Source: Streptomyces sp. NBC_01288
GTDB taxonomy: Bacteria; Actinomycetota; Actinomycetes; Streptomycetales; Streptomycetaceae
Reading direction: 5' to 3'
DNA: 64,000 nucleotides
Assembly (NCBI RefSeq): GCF_035982055.1
Contig: NZ_CP108427.1
Location: forward strand, 4,959,001-5,023,000
Shown piece after piece: positions 40,653 to 49,325 of the stretch. Numbering within the stretch: the stretch's first letter is position 1; every line of letters begins with the position of its first letter. The position numbers and the translations under genes are program-made. The notes below the pieces were generated by a model. It was not told the origin of the DNA. It did not search any database and saw only the letters and a program-made list of their open reading frames with translations.

Positions 40653-42116
40653 GGAGAGTGCTCCTGACCTGCAACGATAGGGCTTGTCGAAGGTCCTGTC
40701 GGTTGCGAGGAAAGAAGCACTTCCCAGGTGAAGAAGCCTATCGGGTCCTATCCGCGTGTCCGCGTCGAGGGCGGCGGGCGGGCAGTTGTCAGCCAGGCGG
40801 GCGGCGTGCTGCTGGTGAAGACCGTCCGCAAGACCGGCTTGGATCAGGCGATATCGGCGGCACTGGCACCGTGGCGCAAGCCGCGGACGATGCACGACCC
40901 GGGCAAGATCCCGCTGGACGTGGCCCTGTCAGTCGCGCTGGGCGGGGACTGCCTCGCGGACGTGGGCATGCTGCGAGCCGAGCCGGGCGTGTTCGGGCCG
41001 GTGGCCTCCGACCCGACGGTCTCCCGCCTCGTCGACGCCCTCGCCTCGGCCGGGCCGAAGGCGCTTGAGGCGATCAGGACTGCACGGGCCGAAGTCCGCG
41101 AACGGGTATGGAAGTTGGCCGGCCCGTCCGCTCCCGACTCAGGCGGGCAGCTGATCGTGGACCTCGACGGCGTGCTCGTCATCGCGCACTCCGACAAGCA
41201 GGACGCCACCGCCACCTGGAAGAAGACCTTCGGCCACCACCCGCTGATGGGCTTCGTCGACCACGGCCGAGGCGGCAGCGGGGAACCGGTCGCCGGTCTG
41301 CCGCGGCCGGGCAACGCGGGCAGCAACACCGCCGCCGACCACATCACCACCACCCAACTCGCCCTGGCCCAGCTGCCCAAGAAGTACCGGCGCGGCCGGC
41401 AGACACTGATCCGTACCGACTCCGCCGGCGGCACCCACGAGTTCGTGGCCTGGCTCGCGAGGCGCGGCCGATGGCTGTCGTACTCGGTCGGCATGACCAT
41501 CACCGACGCCATCCATGCCGCGGTGCTCCGCATCCCGGCCACCGCCCGGACGGTCGCCGTCGAGCCGGGCAATGAGATCCGCGACGGATCCTGGGTGGCC
41601 GAATTCGACGGCGACTGTCTCAAAGGCCGGCCGGCGGGGATGCGGCTGATCGTGCGCAAGGAACGCCCGCACCCGGGCGCCCAGTTGCGCTTCACGGACG
41701 CCGACGGCATGCGCCTGACCTGCTTCGCCACCAACACCAAGAACCTGCCGATCGCCGCACTCGAACTGCGTCACCGCCTGCGCGCCAGAGCCGAGGACCG
41801 TATCCGCGCCGCCCGCGCCACCGGCCTGCGCAACCTCCCCCTCCACGACACCGCACAGAACCAGATCTGGCTGGAGATCGTCCAGATCGCGCTCGACCTG
41901 CCGGCCTGGATGCCGATGCTCGCCCTGACCGGCAAGGCCCGCCTGTGGGAACCCCGCCGCCTGCGGCTGCGGCTGTTCTCGACCACCGCCCAGCTCGTCA
42001 CCACCGGCCGACGGCACATCCTCCGCCTCGCGAAGCACTGGCCCCGGACCCACCTGATCACGGAAGCCCCGGCCCGACTCGACACGCTCCCGAACCCCGG
42101 CTGACCAGCACTCTCC
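40653..42116 (+). mobile_element. IS1380-family insertion sequence
   Basis: About 1.46 kb bounded by inverted GGAGAGTGCT (40653-40662) and AGCACTCTCC (42107-42116). The match fades beyond ten bases (CCTGACC against GGTCAGC). It contains a single transposase gene that looks intact. No clear target duplication could be read from the flanks. Confidence 0.75.
40728..42104 (+). CDS. IS1380-family DDE transposase
   Basis: A 458-residue transposase. Visible blocks: VALSVALGGDCLADVGMLRA and SDPTVSRLVDALA at the N-terminus, the first catalytic Asp in LIVDLDGVLVIAHSDKQDAT, TWKKTFGHHPLMGFVDHG, the second Asp in LIRTDSAGGTHEFVAWLARR, and the C-terminal LFSTTAQLVTTGRRHILRLA. Full family length and uninterrupted, so possibly active. 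GTG 40728 follows GAGGAAAG. Confidence 0.9.
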   Translation: MKKPIGSYPRVRVEGGGRAVVSQAGGVLLVKTVRKTGLDQAISAALAPWRKPRTMHDPGKIPLDVALSVALGGDCLADVGMLRAEPGVFGPVASDPTVSRLVDALASAGPKALEAIRTARAEVRERVWKLAGPSAPDSGGQLIVDLDGVLVIAHSDKQDATATWKKTFGHHPLMGFVDHGRGGSGEPVAGLPRPGNAGSNTAADHITTTQLALAQLPKKYRRGRQTLIRTDSAGGTHEFVAWLARRGRWLSYSVGMTITDAIHAAVLRIPATARTVAVEPGNEIRDGSWVAEFDGDCLKGRPAGMRLIVRKERPHPGAQLRFTDADGMRLTCFATNTKNLPIAALELRHRLRARAEDRIRAARATGLRNLPLHDTAQNQIWLEIVQIALDLPAWMPMLALTGKARLWEPRRLRLRLFSTTAQLVTTGRRHILRLAKHWPRTHLITEAPARLDTLPNPG

Positions 42117-42240
42117 CGTCCCTGCGAGCAGCACCATCCCGCCGGAGCCGTGGAACCCGGCGCCCACCCGACGCGACAGCCGGGCCACCGGCATGCCCAT
42201 CACCAGCCCGACAGCCAGCCGAAACAGCCCGCCAGTTGAA
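42117..42240 (-). pseudogene. Possible remnant of an MFS transporter next to the IS
   Basis: On the minus strand one frame reads LFRLAVGLVMGMPVARLSRR followed by GGMVLLAG. This resembles the helix-loop (basic) helix of an MFS carrier and runs straight into the right end of the IS. No start or further MFS sequence is present. Likely a fragment left after IS insertion or deletion; the similarity is by eye only. Confidence 0.3.
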
Positions 42241-42273
42241 CTGACGAGCCGTCACGAAAGATCGAGGCCAGCA

Positions 42274-43182
42274 TTATGAAACGGCATCGCCTCCCAGCTG
42301 CCACATTTCATAGTTCCCACATTCCGCCGTGATCTCGGCCGTCGCCTGAGCCGCGGTGACGAAGTCGTCGACCACCGGCGAGGTGCGCGATGCCGCCACC
42401 GCAAGGCACACCTGTTCGGGCGCCAGCTCCGGGATGGGCACATAGACGACGTCCGGATGTGAGGAGAACACGGTCGCCGAACGGGCCAGGAACGAGATGC
42501 CCCGGCCGGCCGCGACATGCTCAAGCGTCTCGTCCACCCCGCGCACCAGGTACCCGGCGTTGGGGTGCGGGCGCCTGGTGGGCTGCGTGCTCGGGTCGGC
42601 ATGCCAGACCAGCGGTTCGCCGGCCAGGTCGGCCTCGGTGACCTCCTCCTTGCCGGCCAACCGGTGGCCGGCGGGCAGCACCGCCACCCGCGGCTCGGTG
42701 TACAGCGGGGTGACGCGCAGGCCGGCCTCGTCGATGGGCAGCCGCACATAGGCGACGTCGATGCGGCCGTCGAGCAGCATCGGGGCCTGGTCGTCCCCTT
42801 CGATCCGCTGCACGTCCACGACCACGTCCGGGTGCCGGGCCTCGAAGGCCCGCGCCGCCGGGATGACCGGGATGCCGGCCCGGAAACCGACCATCAGCCG
42901 CCGGCTGCCACGGGCGGCCACGGTCACCCGACGGCGGACCGCGTGCGTGGAGGCGAGCAGCGGACCGGCGTCGGCCTGCAGTTGCCGGCCCGCGTCGGTC
43001 AGCGCCACGCCGTGGCGATCCCTGATGAACAGCGAGGCGCCGAGATCCTGCTCCAGCGCGCGGATCTGCCGACTGAGCACCGGCTGCGCGATATGCAGCT
43101 CATCAGCGGCACGGCCGAAGTGCAAACGGTCGGCCACGGCGACGAAGTAACGCAGTTTGCGCAGGTCCAGATCCAGATCCAT
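42274..43182 (-). CDS. LysR family transcriptional regulator
   Basis: A 302-residue LysR regulator. The N-terminal winged helix (LRKLRYFVAVADRLHFGRAA, DELHIAQPVLSRQIRALEQD) is followed by the effector domain (SRRLMVGFRAGIPVIPAARA; LPIDEAGLRVTPLYTEPRVA; ETLEHVAAGRGISFLARSAT). It is divergent from the SDR cluster at 43573-45992 and may control it. The shared region contains the 13-bp repeats at 43293. Confidence 0.92.
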   Translation of the reverse strand: MDLDLDLRKLRYFVAVADRLHFGRAADELHIAQPVLSRQIRALEQDLGASLFIRDRHGVALTDAGRQLQADAGPLLASTHAVRRRVTVAARGSRRLMVGFRAGIPVIPAARAFEARHPDVVVDVQRIEGDDQAPMLLDGRIDVAYVRLPIDEAGLRVTPLYTEPRVAVLPAGHRLAGKEEVTEADLAGEPLVWHADPSTQPTRRPHPNAGYLVRGVDETLEHVAAGRGISFLARSATVFSSHPDVVYVPIPELAPEQVCLAVAASRTSPVVDDFVTAAQATAEITAECGNYEMWQLGGDAVS

Positions 43183-43292
43183 GACGCCTCCCGGCCCGGT
43201 GATGCATTCAGGGTATCACCACGGCTAAAAGAAGTCTTGGACACCGACGCGGGCCAATGGCAACCTGAATAGGTACCTGATGGGGCCGAAGA

Positions 43293-43370
43293 GAATTCGG
43301 TACATGAATTCGGTACATGAATCCGGCACGTGAATTCGGTTCAATAATTCGGCTCAATAATTCGACGACG
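43293..43370. repeat. Six tandem 13-bp units (GAATTCGGTACAT type)
   Basis: Units start at 43293, 43306, 43319, 43332, 43345 and 43358. The first two are identical (GAATTCGGTACAT) and the others diverge stepwise (GAATCCGGCACGT, GAATTCGGTTCAA, TAATTCGGCTCAA). The block is much richer in A/T than its surroundings and lies between a LysR regulator and the oxidoreductase genes. Confidence 0.85.
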
Positions 43371-43405
43371 TCGACGACACGACCGCCAACAACGACGGGG
43401 TGGAC

Positions 43406-43549
43406 ATGGCGCCCTGGCTGCGCCCGATGGACACCGGGGAACTGCCCACGGCGCGGGCATTGGTGAACGTCGCCCTGTTGCAACTGGGCCTCGTCGCCCG
43501 CTCCGTCCAGCACACCGACTTCTCGCTCGGCGTCAGCATTCTCAGCTGA
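43406..43549 (+). CDS. Small unresolved ORF (47 aa), possibly a gene remnant
   Basis: The frame from ATG 43406 (or GTG 43400) encodes MAPWLRPMDTGELPTARALV and ends GVSILS at 43549. Third-position GC bias is normal for coding sequence. It ends 23 bases before the epimerase gene. I recognise no family; it could be the C-terminal tail of a lost gene or a genuine small protein. Confidence 0.35.
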   Translation: MAPWLRPMDTGELPTARALVNVALLQLGLVARSVQHTDFSLGVSILS

Positions 43550-43572
43550 GCGCACCCACAAGGAGCAGCAGC

Positions 43573-44508
43573 ATGCGCGTTTTCGTCACCGGCGGGACCG
43601 GCCATTCCGGTTCGTACATCATCCCCGAGCTCATCGCCGCCGGGCACGAGGTCACCGGCCTGGCCCGGTCGGACACCGCCGCGGCGGCGGTGTCCGCGCT
43701 CGGCGCGAAGGTGCGTCGCGGCGATCTCCAGGATCTCGACGGGCTCAAGGAGGCGGCCGCGGACTCCGACGGCGTCATCCACGTCGCGCACAGGCAGGAC
43801 CTGCTTCCCTCCGGCGGGCTCGACGCCGTGGCCGCCGCGGAGCTCCCGATCATGCTCGCGTACGGCGAGGCACTCGCGGGAACCGGAAAGCCGCTGGTCG
43901 CGGCGGGGAGCATAGGCTCGGGCGGGGACCTGGGCCGACCGGTCACCGAGGAGGACCCGGCACTTCCCGGCGGCGACGAGTACAAGGGCACCCTGCGGGT
44001 CCGCAACGTCGTGGAAACCACCGTGATCGGCCTCGCCGAGCAGGGAGTGCGGTCCTCGATCGTGCGGATCGCCAACATCGCGCACAGCACGACCGATCGC
44101 GCCGGCTTCCTCCCCGTGCTGATCGCGCTCGCGAAGGAGAAGGGTTTCGTCGGCTACCCCGGCGACGGCGCGAACCTGTGGAACGCCGTGCACGCCCGCG
44201 ATGTCGCCTCCTTGTTCCGCTTGGCGCTGGAGAAGGGGTCCGCCGGCAAGTACTGGCACGCGGTCGGGGACGAGGGCATCCCGTTCCGCGAGATCGCCGA
44301 GGCCATCGGCAGCCGGCTGGGCCTGCCCGTCGTAAGCGTTCCCGCGGACGTACTGATGGTGCCGGGATATTTCGGATTCCTCGCGAACATAGTCACGCAG
44401 AGCTACCCGGCGTCCCATCTCATCACCCGCCGGACCCTCGGCTGGGAACCCGCTCGGCCCGGCCTGCTCGCCGATTTGGACAACGGCCATTACTTCTCCG
44501 CCGGCTGA
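43573..44508 (+). CDS. NAD(P)-dependent epimerase/SDR (extended type)
   Basis: A 311-residue protein with the Rossmann motif FVTGGTGHSGSYIIPELIAA, a Gly-rich GSIGSGGDLGRPV region, VRNVVETTVIGLAEQGVRSS and ANLWNAVHARDVASLFRLAL. It lacks the classic YxxxK at the expected place (the region reads DEYKGTLRVRN), so the catalytic type is uncertain. RBS-like AAGGAG precedes ATG 43573. First clear gene of a three-gene oxidoreductase cluster. Confidence 0.85.
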   Translation: MRVFVTGGTGHSGSYIIPELIAAGHEVTGLARSDTAAAAVSALGAKVRRGDLQDLDGLKEAAADSDGVIHVAHRQDLLPSGGLDAVAAAELPIMLAYGEALAGTGKPLVAAGSIGSGGDLGRPVTEEDPALPGGDEYKGTLRVRNVVETTVIGLAEQGVRSSIVRIANIAHSTTDRAGFLPVLIALAKEKGFVGYPGDGANLWNAVHARDVASLFRLALEKGSAGKYWHAVGDEGIPFREIAEAIGSRLGLPVVSVPADVLMVPGYFGFLANIVTQSYPASHLITRRTLGWEPARPGLLADLDNGHYFSAG

Positions 44509-44556
44509 CGGCCGGGACCCGAATCGCAACGATTCGGGAAATGACACGGGCTCACT

Positions 44557-44600
44557 GTTTCGGACACCCATCGATTCATTCGGATACCCATCAATTCAAC
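44557..44600. repeat. Two direct repeats (CGGAYACCCATCRATTCA) before the second SDR gene
   Basis: CGGACACCCATCGATTCA and CGGATACCCATCAATTCA follow one another with a 22-bp period immediately upstream of ATG 44610. They could be paired regulator sites. Confidence 0.5.
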
Positions 44601-44609
44601 GGAGTGGCC

Positions 44610-45344
44610 ATGGGAAAGCTCGATGGAAAAGTGGCGGTGATCACCGGTGGATCCACCGGCATGGCACTGGCCGGCGCCAAGCTGTTCGTCGAGGAAGGAG
44701 CGCACGTCTTCATCCAGGCCCGGCGGCAGGAAGCGCTGGACGACGCCGTCAGGCTGATCGGCCGCAACATCACCGCCGTCCAGGGTGACGCGGCCGAACT
44801 GGACGACCTGGACCGCCTGTACGACACCGTCAAGCGGGAAAAGGGCTCGATCGACGTGCTGTGGGCCAGCGCCGGGACGGGCGAATCCGCCGTCCTCGGC
44901 GAGATCACCGAAGAACAGTTCCACCGCGCCTTCTGGCTCAACGCGCGCGGCACCCTGTTCACCGTGCAGAAGGCGCTGCCGCTGATCAACGACAACGGCT
45001 CGATCCTCATGACCGGATCCAACGCCTCCCTCGGTGCCTTCCCCGGCTGGAGCCTCTACGCGGGAAGCAAAGCCGTCCAGCAGGCCTGGGCCCGCGTCTG
45101 GCTCAACGAACTGCGCGACCGCAGGATCCGGGTCAACGTCCTGACCCCCGGCCAGGTCGCCACCGCCAAACAGGAAGAACTGTTCGACGAGGCGACCAGG
45201 GCCGCGTTCGAGTCCCTCATCCCCCGCGGAGAGATGGGCCGCCCCGAAGAGATCGCCACCGTCGCCCTGTTCCTCGCCTCCGACGACTCCAGCTACGTCA
45301 ACGGCCTGGAACTGGTCACCGACGGCGGCACCACCGCCATCTGA
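44610..45344 (+). CDS. Short-chain dehydrogenase/reductase (classical SDR)
   Basis: A 244-residue classical SDR. Cofactor motif KVAVITGGSTGMALAGAKLF, WASAGTGESAVLGEI, active Ser in SILMTGSNASLGAFPG, catalytic YAGSK with Tyr and Lys, VNVLTPGQVATAKQEELF, and the end YVNGLELVTDGGTTAI. The substrate is unknown. GGAG lies six bases before ATG 44610. Confidence 0.92.
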   Translation: MGKLDGKVAVITGGSTGMALAGAKLFVEEGAHVFIQARRQEALDDAVRLIGRNITAVQGDAAELDDLDRLYDTVKREKGSIDVLWASAGTGESAVLGEITEEQFHRAFWLNARGTLFTVQKALPLINDNGSILMTGSNASLGAFPGWSLYAGSKAVQQAWARVWLNELRDRRIRVNVLTPGQVATAKQEELFDEATRAAFESLIPRGEMGRPEEIATVALFLASDDSSYVNGLELVTDGGTTAI

Positions 45345-45368
45345 ACGAACAGGAAGAGAGCACACCTC

Positions 45369-45992
45369 ATGAGCAGCATCACCCTCATCGGTACGGGGAA
45401 CATGGCCCGCGCCATCGGCACGCTCGCGGTGGCGGGCGGCAACACCGTCGAGGTCATGGGACGCGATCAGTCCAAGGCCGACGACCTGGCCAGGGCTCTG
45501 GGCGGCGGCACGACGACGGGCAAGTGGGGCACCGTCCCGGCCGGAGACATCGTCATCACGGCCCTGTTGTACGACGGTGTCGTCCCGGTCGTCACCGAGT
45601 ACGGAGACGCCCTCGCCGGCAAGGTCATCGTCGACATCAGCAACCCCTTCAACGCCACGTTCGACGGACTGGCCCACAGCGAGGAGACCTCGATCGCGCA
45701 GGAAGTCGCCAAGGTGGCCCCGGCCGGCGCCGACGTGGTGAAGGGGTTCAACACCATCTTCCGCAATGTCCTGGAGAAGGGCCGGCCCGACGTCTTCATC
45801 GCCGGCGACAGTGCGCAGGCCAAGGCGGACGTGGCGGCATTCATCGAGAGCCTCGGGCTGCGCCCGCTGGACGTCGGCGGCCTGAATATGGCGCACTGGC
45901 TGGAAGGAATGGGCCTGGTCACGGTGGGCCTCGCCGGCAACGGGGTCGGCCACTGGGACTTCGCCCTCGGCGTCGACGAATTCACCGGCTGA
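45369..45992 (+). CDS. NADP oxidoreductase, coenzyme F420-dependent type
   Basis: A 207-residue protein with an N-terminal dinucleotide motif ITLIGTGNMARAIGTLAVAG, then VMGRDQSKADDLARAL, GKVIVDISNPFN and VVKGFNTIFRNVL. It resembles F420H2:NADP oxidoreductase/ProC-type Rossmann proteins. It follows the SDR by 24 bases with AGGAAGAG as ribosome-binding site, so the three oxidoreductases probably act on one pathway. Confidence 0.88.
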   Translation: MSSITLIGTGNMARAIGTLAVAGGNTVEVMGRDQSKADDLARALGGGTTTGKWGTVPAGDIVITALLYDGVVPVVTEYGDALAGKVIVDISNPFNATFDGLAHSEETSIAQEVAKVAPAGADVVKGFNTIFRNVLEKGRPDVFIAGDSAQAKADVAAFIESLGLRPLDVGGLNMAHWLEGMGLVTVGLAGNGVGHWDFALGVDEFTG

Positions 45993-46105
45993 ACCGGCTG
46001 AGCCCTCGGAGCCGAACAGTCGGCGTACGGTCCTGCCCGAGGAGACCGAGGCGCCGCGCATGGTCGAAGGCTGGTGCCGGGCGGGAACGGCATGGCCATG
46101 CCAAC

Positions 46106-46142
46106 ACGGGTGGGTGAGGAGAGGACGCCCCCGCCCACCCGT
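46106..46142. terminator. Hairpin between convergent transcripts
   Basis: ACGGGTGGG (46106-46114) pairs with CCCACCCGT (46134-46142), loop 19 bases. It sits between the stops at 45992 (plus) and 46149 (minus). Confidence 0.5.
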
Positions 46143-46148
46143 TCCGTA

Positions 46149-47099
46149 TCAGCCGAGCTTGTCGGTGAAGCCCGTCGACAGGAACGTCTCGTGGGTGACC
46201 TTGCCCTTGCTGGGCCCGGCCGTCCACGTGAAGGTGTACTCCAGGATCGCGCTGGTCTTCGGGTCGATGATCACCTGGCCGAGACTCCTGGCCTCCGCGA
46301 ACTCAACTGCCGTACCACCGCGCCCAGTACTGTCCTTGACCTGGCCGAGCAGCTTGACGCCCTTCAGGCCGCCCATCGCCTTGAAGACCCCCGCCCGCAG
46401 TTTCGGGCTCGCCGGGGAGTCGGTGAGCAGGGTGACCGCCTGATCGAAGGGCGAGATGCTCTTGGGCCGCGGCGGGGACTGGAGCAGACCGAGCAACTTC
46501 CCCGAATCCGTGGTCAGTTGCTCCAGCCCCTTCCAGTCGAGGTCCTTCGGCCCGACCTGCCAGTCGGGCCGCAGCCCCTTCCGGTACACCTTGCCGCTGT
46601 TGACGACGTAGTAGTCCATGGACTGCGAGATGTACTCGTCGCCGACCGTCGTCCGCATCTTCCAGTACTTCCCCGAGGCCGCCGACTGGCTGGCGGCCAC
46701 CGTGGAGATGTCGTCCAGGAAGACGGACGCGGTGTTCGCGCGGGCCTCGCTGTGCGCACCCGTGCCCGCCGAGGTCGTGCCGCTGTTGGCGTACGTCACC
46801 ACGCCGGTCGCCACCGCGGCTGTGGTCAGCAGCCCGATCAGTGCCCGGCGACGCCCGAACTGCCGCCCGAGCAACCGCCGTTCCGGCATCGCGACGACAA
46901 CGCCGGTCGCTCCCTTGGTGGTTACGGCCGCCCCTTCCGTCGCGACGGCCGCCTCGACCTCGGCCAGCACCCTGGCCAACGCCCGCTCCGACAGCGGCTC
47001 GACGTGACCCGCCGTCGCCAGTTCATCGGCACCGGGGAAGTCCAGCAGTGCGCCTCGCTCGTTCATACCGTCAGCCTCCGTGTCGTCGTACGTGGTCAT
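46149..47099 (-). CDS. CU044_5270 family membrane protein (anti-sigma-like)
   Basis: A 316-residue protein with a cytoplasmic N-terminus of about 75 residues (LSERALARVLAEVEAAV), one membrane segment (RALIGLLTTAAVATGVVTYA) and an extracytoplasmic domain with YWKMRTTVGDEYISQSMDYY and VQVIIDP-like beta sequence near the end. This is the layout of actinobacterial CU044_5270 proteins coupled to ECF sigma genes. ATG 47099 overlaps the sigma stop (ATGA). Confidence 0.85.
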   Translation of the reverse strand: MTTYDDTEADGMNERGALLDFPGADELATAGHVEPLSERALARVLAEVEAAVATEGAAVTTKGATGVVVAMPERRLLGRQFGRRRALIGLLTTAAVATGVVTYANSGTTSAGTGAHSEARANTASVFLDDISTVAASQSAASGKYWKMRTTVGDEYISQSMDYYVVNSGKVYRKGLRPDWQVGPKDLDWKGLEQLTTDSGKLLGLLQSPPRPKSISPFDQAVTLLTDSPASPKLRAGVFKAMGGLKGVKLLGQVKDSTGRGGTAVEFAEARSLGQVIIDPKTSAILEYTFTWTAGPSKGKVTHETFLSTGFTDKLG

Positions 47100-47824
47100 G
47101 CGAGGTCTCCTGTCGCGGTCAGGTTCCGTCCCGCCGGGTGGGGCAGCGTGAGGCGGTCGCGCAGTCGGCCGCGGGCCCGGTGCAGCCGCGAACGGGCGGT
47201 GCCCGCCGGGATGCCCACGACGGCTGCGGCCTCGGTCGGGGTGAGCTGCTCCCAGCCGATCAGGAGCAGCAACTCCCGCTCTTCGGGCGGCAGTTCGGCT
47301 AGTGCTCTGCGCAGCGCGGGGGCCATCGCGGCGGCGTCCAGCCGCTGGTCCACCACCTGCCAGGGGTCGGTGACATCCGGTCCCGGTGCGGGCTCTTGCC
47401 GTCCCGCCCGCCGCAGGTGCTGGGCGAGCACGTTGTGGGCCACCCCGAACAGCCAGCCCCGCGCCGAACCGCGCGCCGGGTCGAACGTGCGCCGGGCGGC
47501 GAACGCCTGCAACCAGGTCTCGGCGAGCAGATCCTCCGACGCGGCGGGCATCCGCCGGGCGAAGTAGCCGTGCAGGGCGGAGGAATGGGTCTTCACAAGG
47601 TGAGTGAAGGCCGCCGAGTCGCCGTGCGCCGATCGCGTCAACTGGGCTTCGCTGTCCCCGTGTTGGGCATCGCGGCCGTAGTCGACATGGTGGCCGTGCT
47701 CGGCGTCGTGGCCGTGCTCGGCGGTGGTGCCGCGCTGGTCGCTGTCGCGGCGCCGGTGACGGCGGAGGCCGCCACGTAGCCGGTCACCCGGTTCATCCGA
47801 TTGATCTGGTTCATCCGGTTTCAC
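47096..47824 (-). CDS. ECF RNA polymerase sigma factor with a His-rich N-terminal extension
   Basis: A 242-residue sigma factor. Region 2: FTHLVKTHSSALHGYFARRM, then AASEDLLAETWLQAFAARRT and RGWLFGVAHNVLAQHLR. Region 4: LAELPPEERELLLLIGWEQL and TPTEAAAVVGIPAGTARSRL. The first 60 residues are extra and His-rich (EHGHDAEHGHHVDYGRDAQH). GGAGG four bases before GTG 47824 argues that this extension is translated. Forms an operon with the CU044_5270 gene. Confidence 0.88.
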   Translation of the reverse strand: MKPDEPDQSDEPGDRLRGGLRRHRRRDSDQRGTTAEHGHDAEHGHHVDYGRDAQHGDSEAQLTRSAHGDSAAFTHLVKTHSSALHGYFARRMPAASEDLLAETWLQAFAARRTFDPARGSARGWLFGVAHNVLAQHLRRAGRQEPAPGPDVTDPWQVVDQRLDAAAMAPALRRALAELPPEERELLLLIGWEQLTPTEAAAVVGIPAGTARSRLHRARGRLRDRLTLPHPAGRNLTATGDLA

Positions 47825-47939
47825 CGAGCCTCCGTTTCCGACCGCCGGACGACGGTCTCACCCAGTACTTGTCGTCGGACCCCGGATGCGTTCGGGGGCA
47901 CCGGAAACAGGAACCGTGCCGACGACGGCGCCCCTCGGT

Positions 47940-48262
47940 TCACCGGCCCGGTACGGGTGTACGTGTCGGGCCGTACGGCGGCGCGGGCCGGGCCCCACCC
48001 CTCGCCCCGACGGAGATCAGCAAAGCAGCCGCGGCCGCCACCGACGCGGCGTAGAACGCGGTGCCGTACCCCGATTCCATAGGCACCGCCGAGCCTCCGC
48101 CCACCGAACCTCCCGAACCCGTGACGATCGCGGTGGCGAGTTGGGCGCCGGCGGCGCCGATGGTCCGGAGGATCGTGTTGACGCCGGTGGCCGCGCCCGT
48201 CTGCTCGGCGGGCACGGCGTCGACGACGAGCCCGCCGAGCGACGCGAAGGCGACCTGTACCT
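47940..48262 (-). pseudogene. C-terminal fragment of an MFS drug transporter
   Basis: The minus strand reads VAFASLGGLVVDAVPAEQTG, then AATGVNTILRTIGAAGAQLA and YGTAFYAASVAAAAALLISV. This is the last part of an EmrB/QacA-type MFS carrier (about 100 of some 450-500 residues). There is no start and nothing upstream fits. A plus-strand tail reading GDLYLDTLLCGLPARTPVEH to a stop at 48332 abuts it and may be the end of a lost regulator. The region 47825-48462 has no intact gene. Confidence 0.6.
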
Positions 48263-48385
48263 CGACACCCTCCTGTGCGGCCTACCCGCCCGCACACCCG
48301 TCGAGCACCCGCGACCCACGGCCCGCCAGTAGCCGCCCCCTACAGCCCTCGCGCAGGACAAGCAACCCCCGTCGTAAGAGTTAAC

Positions 48386-48431
48386 TTGCATAAAGAGAGT
48401 CCACCCCCTACCTTAATGAGAGTCAGCTCTC
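48386..48431 (+). promoter_or_regulatory. Promoter and operator-like palindrome of the hydrolase gene
   Basis: TTGCAT (48386-48391), a 17-base spacer and TACCTT (48409-48414) form a housekeeping-type promoter in an A/T-rich patch. The perfect inverted repeat GAGAG-TCAG-CTCTC (48418-48431) covers the expected start, a repressor-like position. Confidence 0.5.
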
Positions 48432-48462
48432 AGCAAGCGAGAACAAGAACAGGGACCTCACC

Positions 48463-49305
48463 ATGACCACCCCCACTGCCACCCCCACTGCCGCCCCCAC
48501 CTCCCCCCGCACCGTCGCCCTCCCCGGCGGACTCACCGTCACCATCCAGGAGTTCGGCGAGAACACCGAGGGCACCGGCGTGCTGATACTCCACGGCGGC
48601 GCGGGCCCGCGAACGGTCGCCGGCATCTCTTCCGCCCTCTCCGAGCACGTGTACGTCGTGACACCGACCCACCCCGGTTTCGACGGCACACCCCGCCCGG
48701 AACGCTTCGACACGGTCGCCGACCTGGCCATCGCCTACCTGGACCTGCTCGACACCCTGGACCTCAAGGGCGTCATGGTGATCGGCAACTCGGTGGGCGG
48801 CTGGATCGCCGCAGAGATGGCCCTCCGCGACAACCAGGGCCGTATCGGCGCCCTGACCCTCCTGAACGCGGTAGGCATCCACGCCCACATGGTCGAGAAC
48901 CGCGTCGTCGACCCGCGCACCATGGCCCCCTCAGACATCAGCCAACTCTCCTTCGCCAACGCCGAGTTCCGCCCCGACTTCGCCTCCTTCACCGACGAAC
49001 AGCGAGCCGCGGCCGGCGCCAACCAGAAGACCCTCGCGATCTACGGCGGCGACCACTTCACCTACGACCCGAAACTCCGCGGCCGCCTCCACCGGGTCAC
49101 GGTCCCGGTCCTGGTCGTCTGGGGCGAGGAAGACGGCATAGCCCCCCTCAAGTACGGCCGCGGCTACGCCGACTCCTTCCCCAACGGCCACTTCGCCCCG
49201 ATCGCGAACGCGGCCCACTTCCCGCAGATCGAGGCACTGGGCGCGACGCTCGGGTCGATCGCCAACTTCGTGAGCACGGTGGTGAAGCCGGGAACAACGG
49301 ACTGA
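48463..49305 (+). CDS. Alpha/beta hydrolase
   Basis: A 280-residue hydrolase with a Thr/Pro-rich start. LILHGGAGPRTVAGIS (oxyanion), the nucleophile elbow VMVIGNSVGGWIAAEMA (Ser), VLVVWGEEDGIAPLKYGRGY with the acid, and the catalytic His in ANAAHFPQIEAL. No signal peptide. It stands alone after the MFS remnant, whose original partner regulator may have controlled it. Confidence 0.88.
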   Translation: MTTPTATPTAAPTSPRTVALPGGLTVTIQEFGENTEGTGVLILHGGAGPRTVAGISSALSEHVYVVTPTHPGFDGTPRPERFDTVADLAIAYLDLLDTLDLKGVMVIGNSVGGWIAAEMALRDNQGRIGALTLLNAVGIHAHMVENRVVDPRTMAPSDISQLSFANAEFRPDFASFTDEQRAAAGANQKTLAIYGGDHFTYDPKLRGRLHRVTVPVLVVWGEEDGIAPLKYGRGYADSFPNGHFAPIANAAHFPQIEALGATLGSIANFVSTVVKPGTTD

Positions 49306-49325
49306 GGTTGCTCAGCCCCCACGCA

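Noticed and set aside
43293..43370. CRISPR or attachment site
   Set aside because: Units are contiguous 13-mers without spacers, and there is no integrase or tRNA gene nearby.
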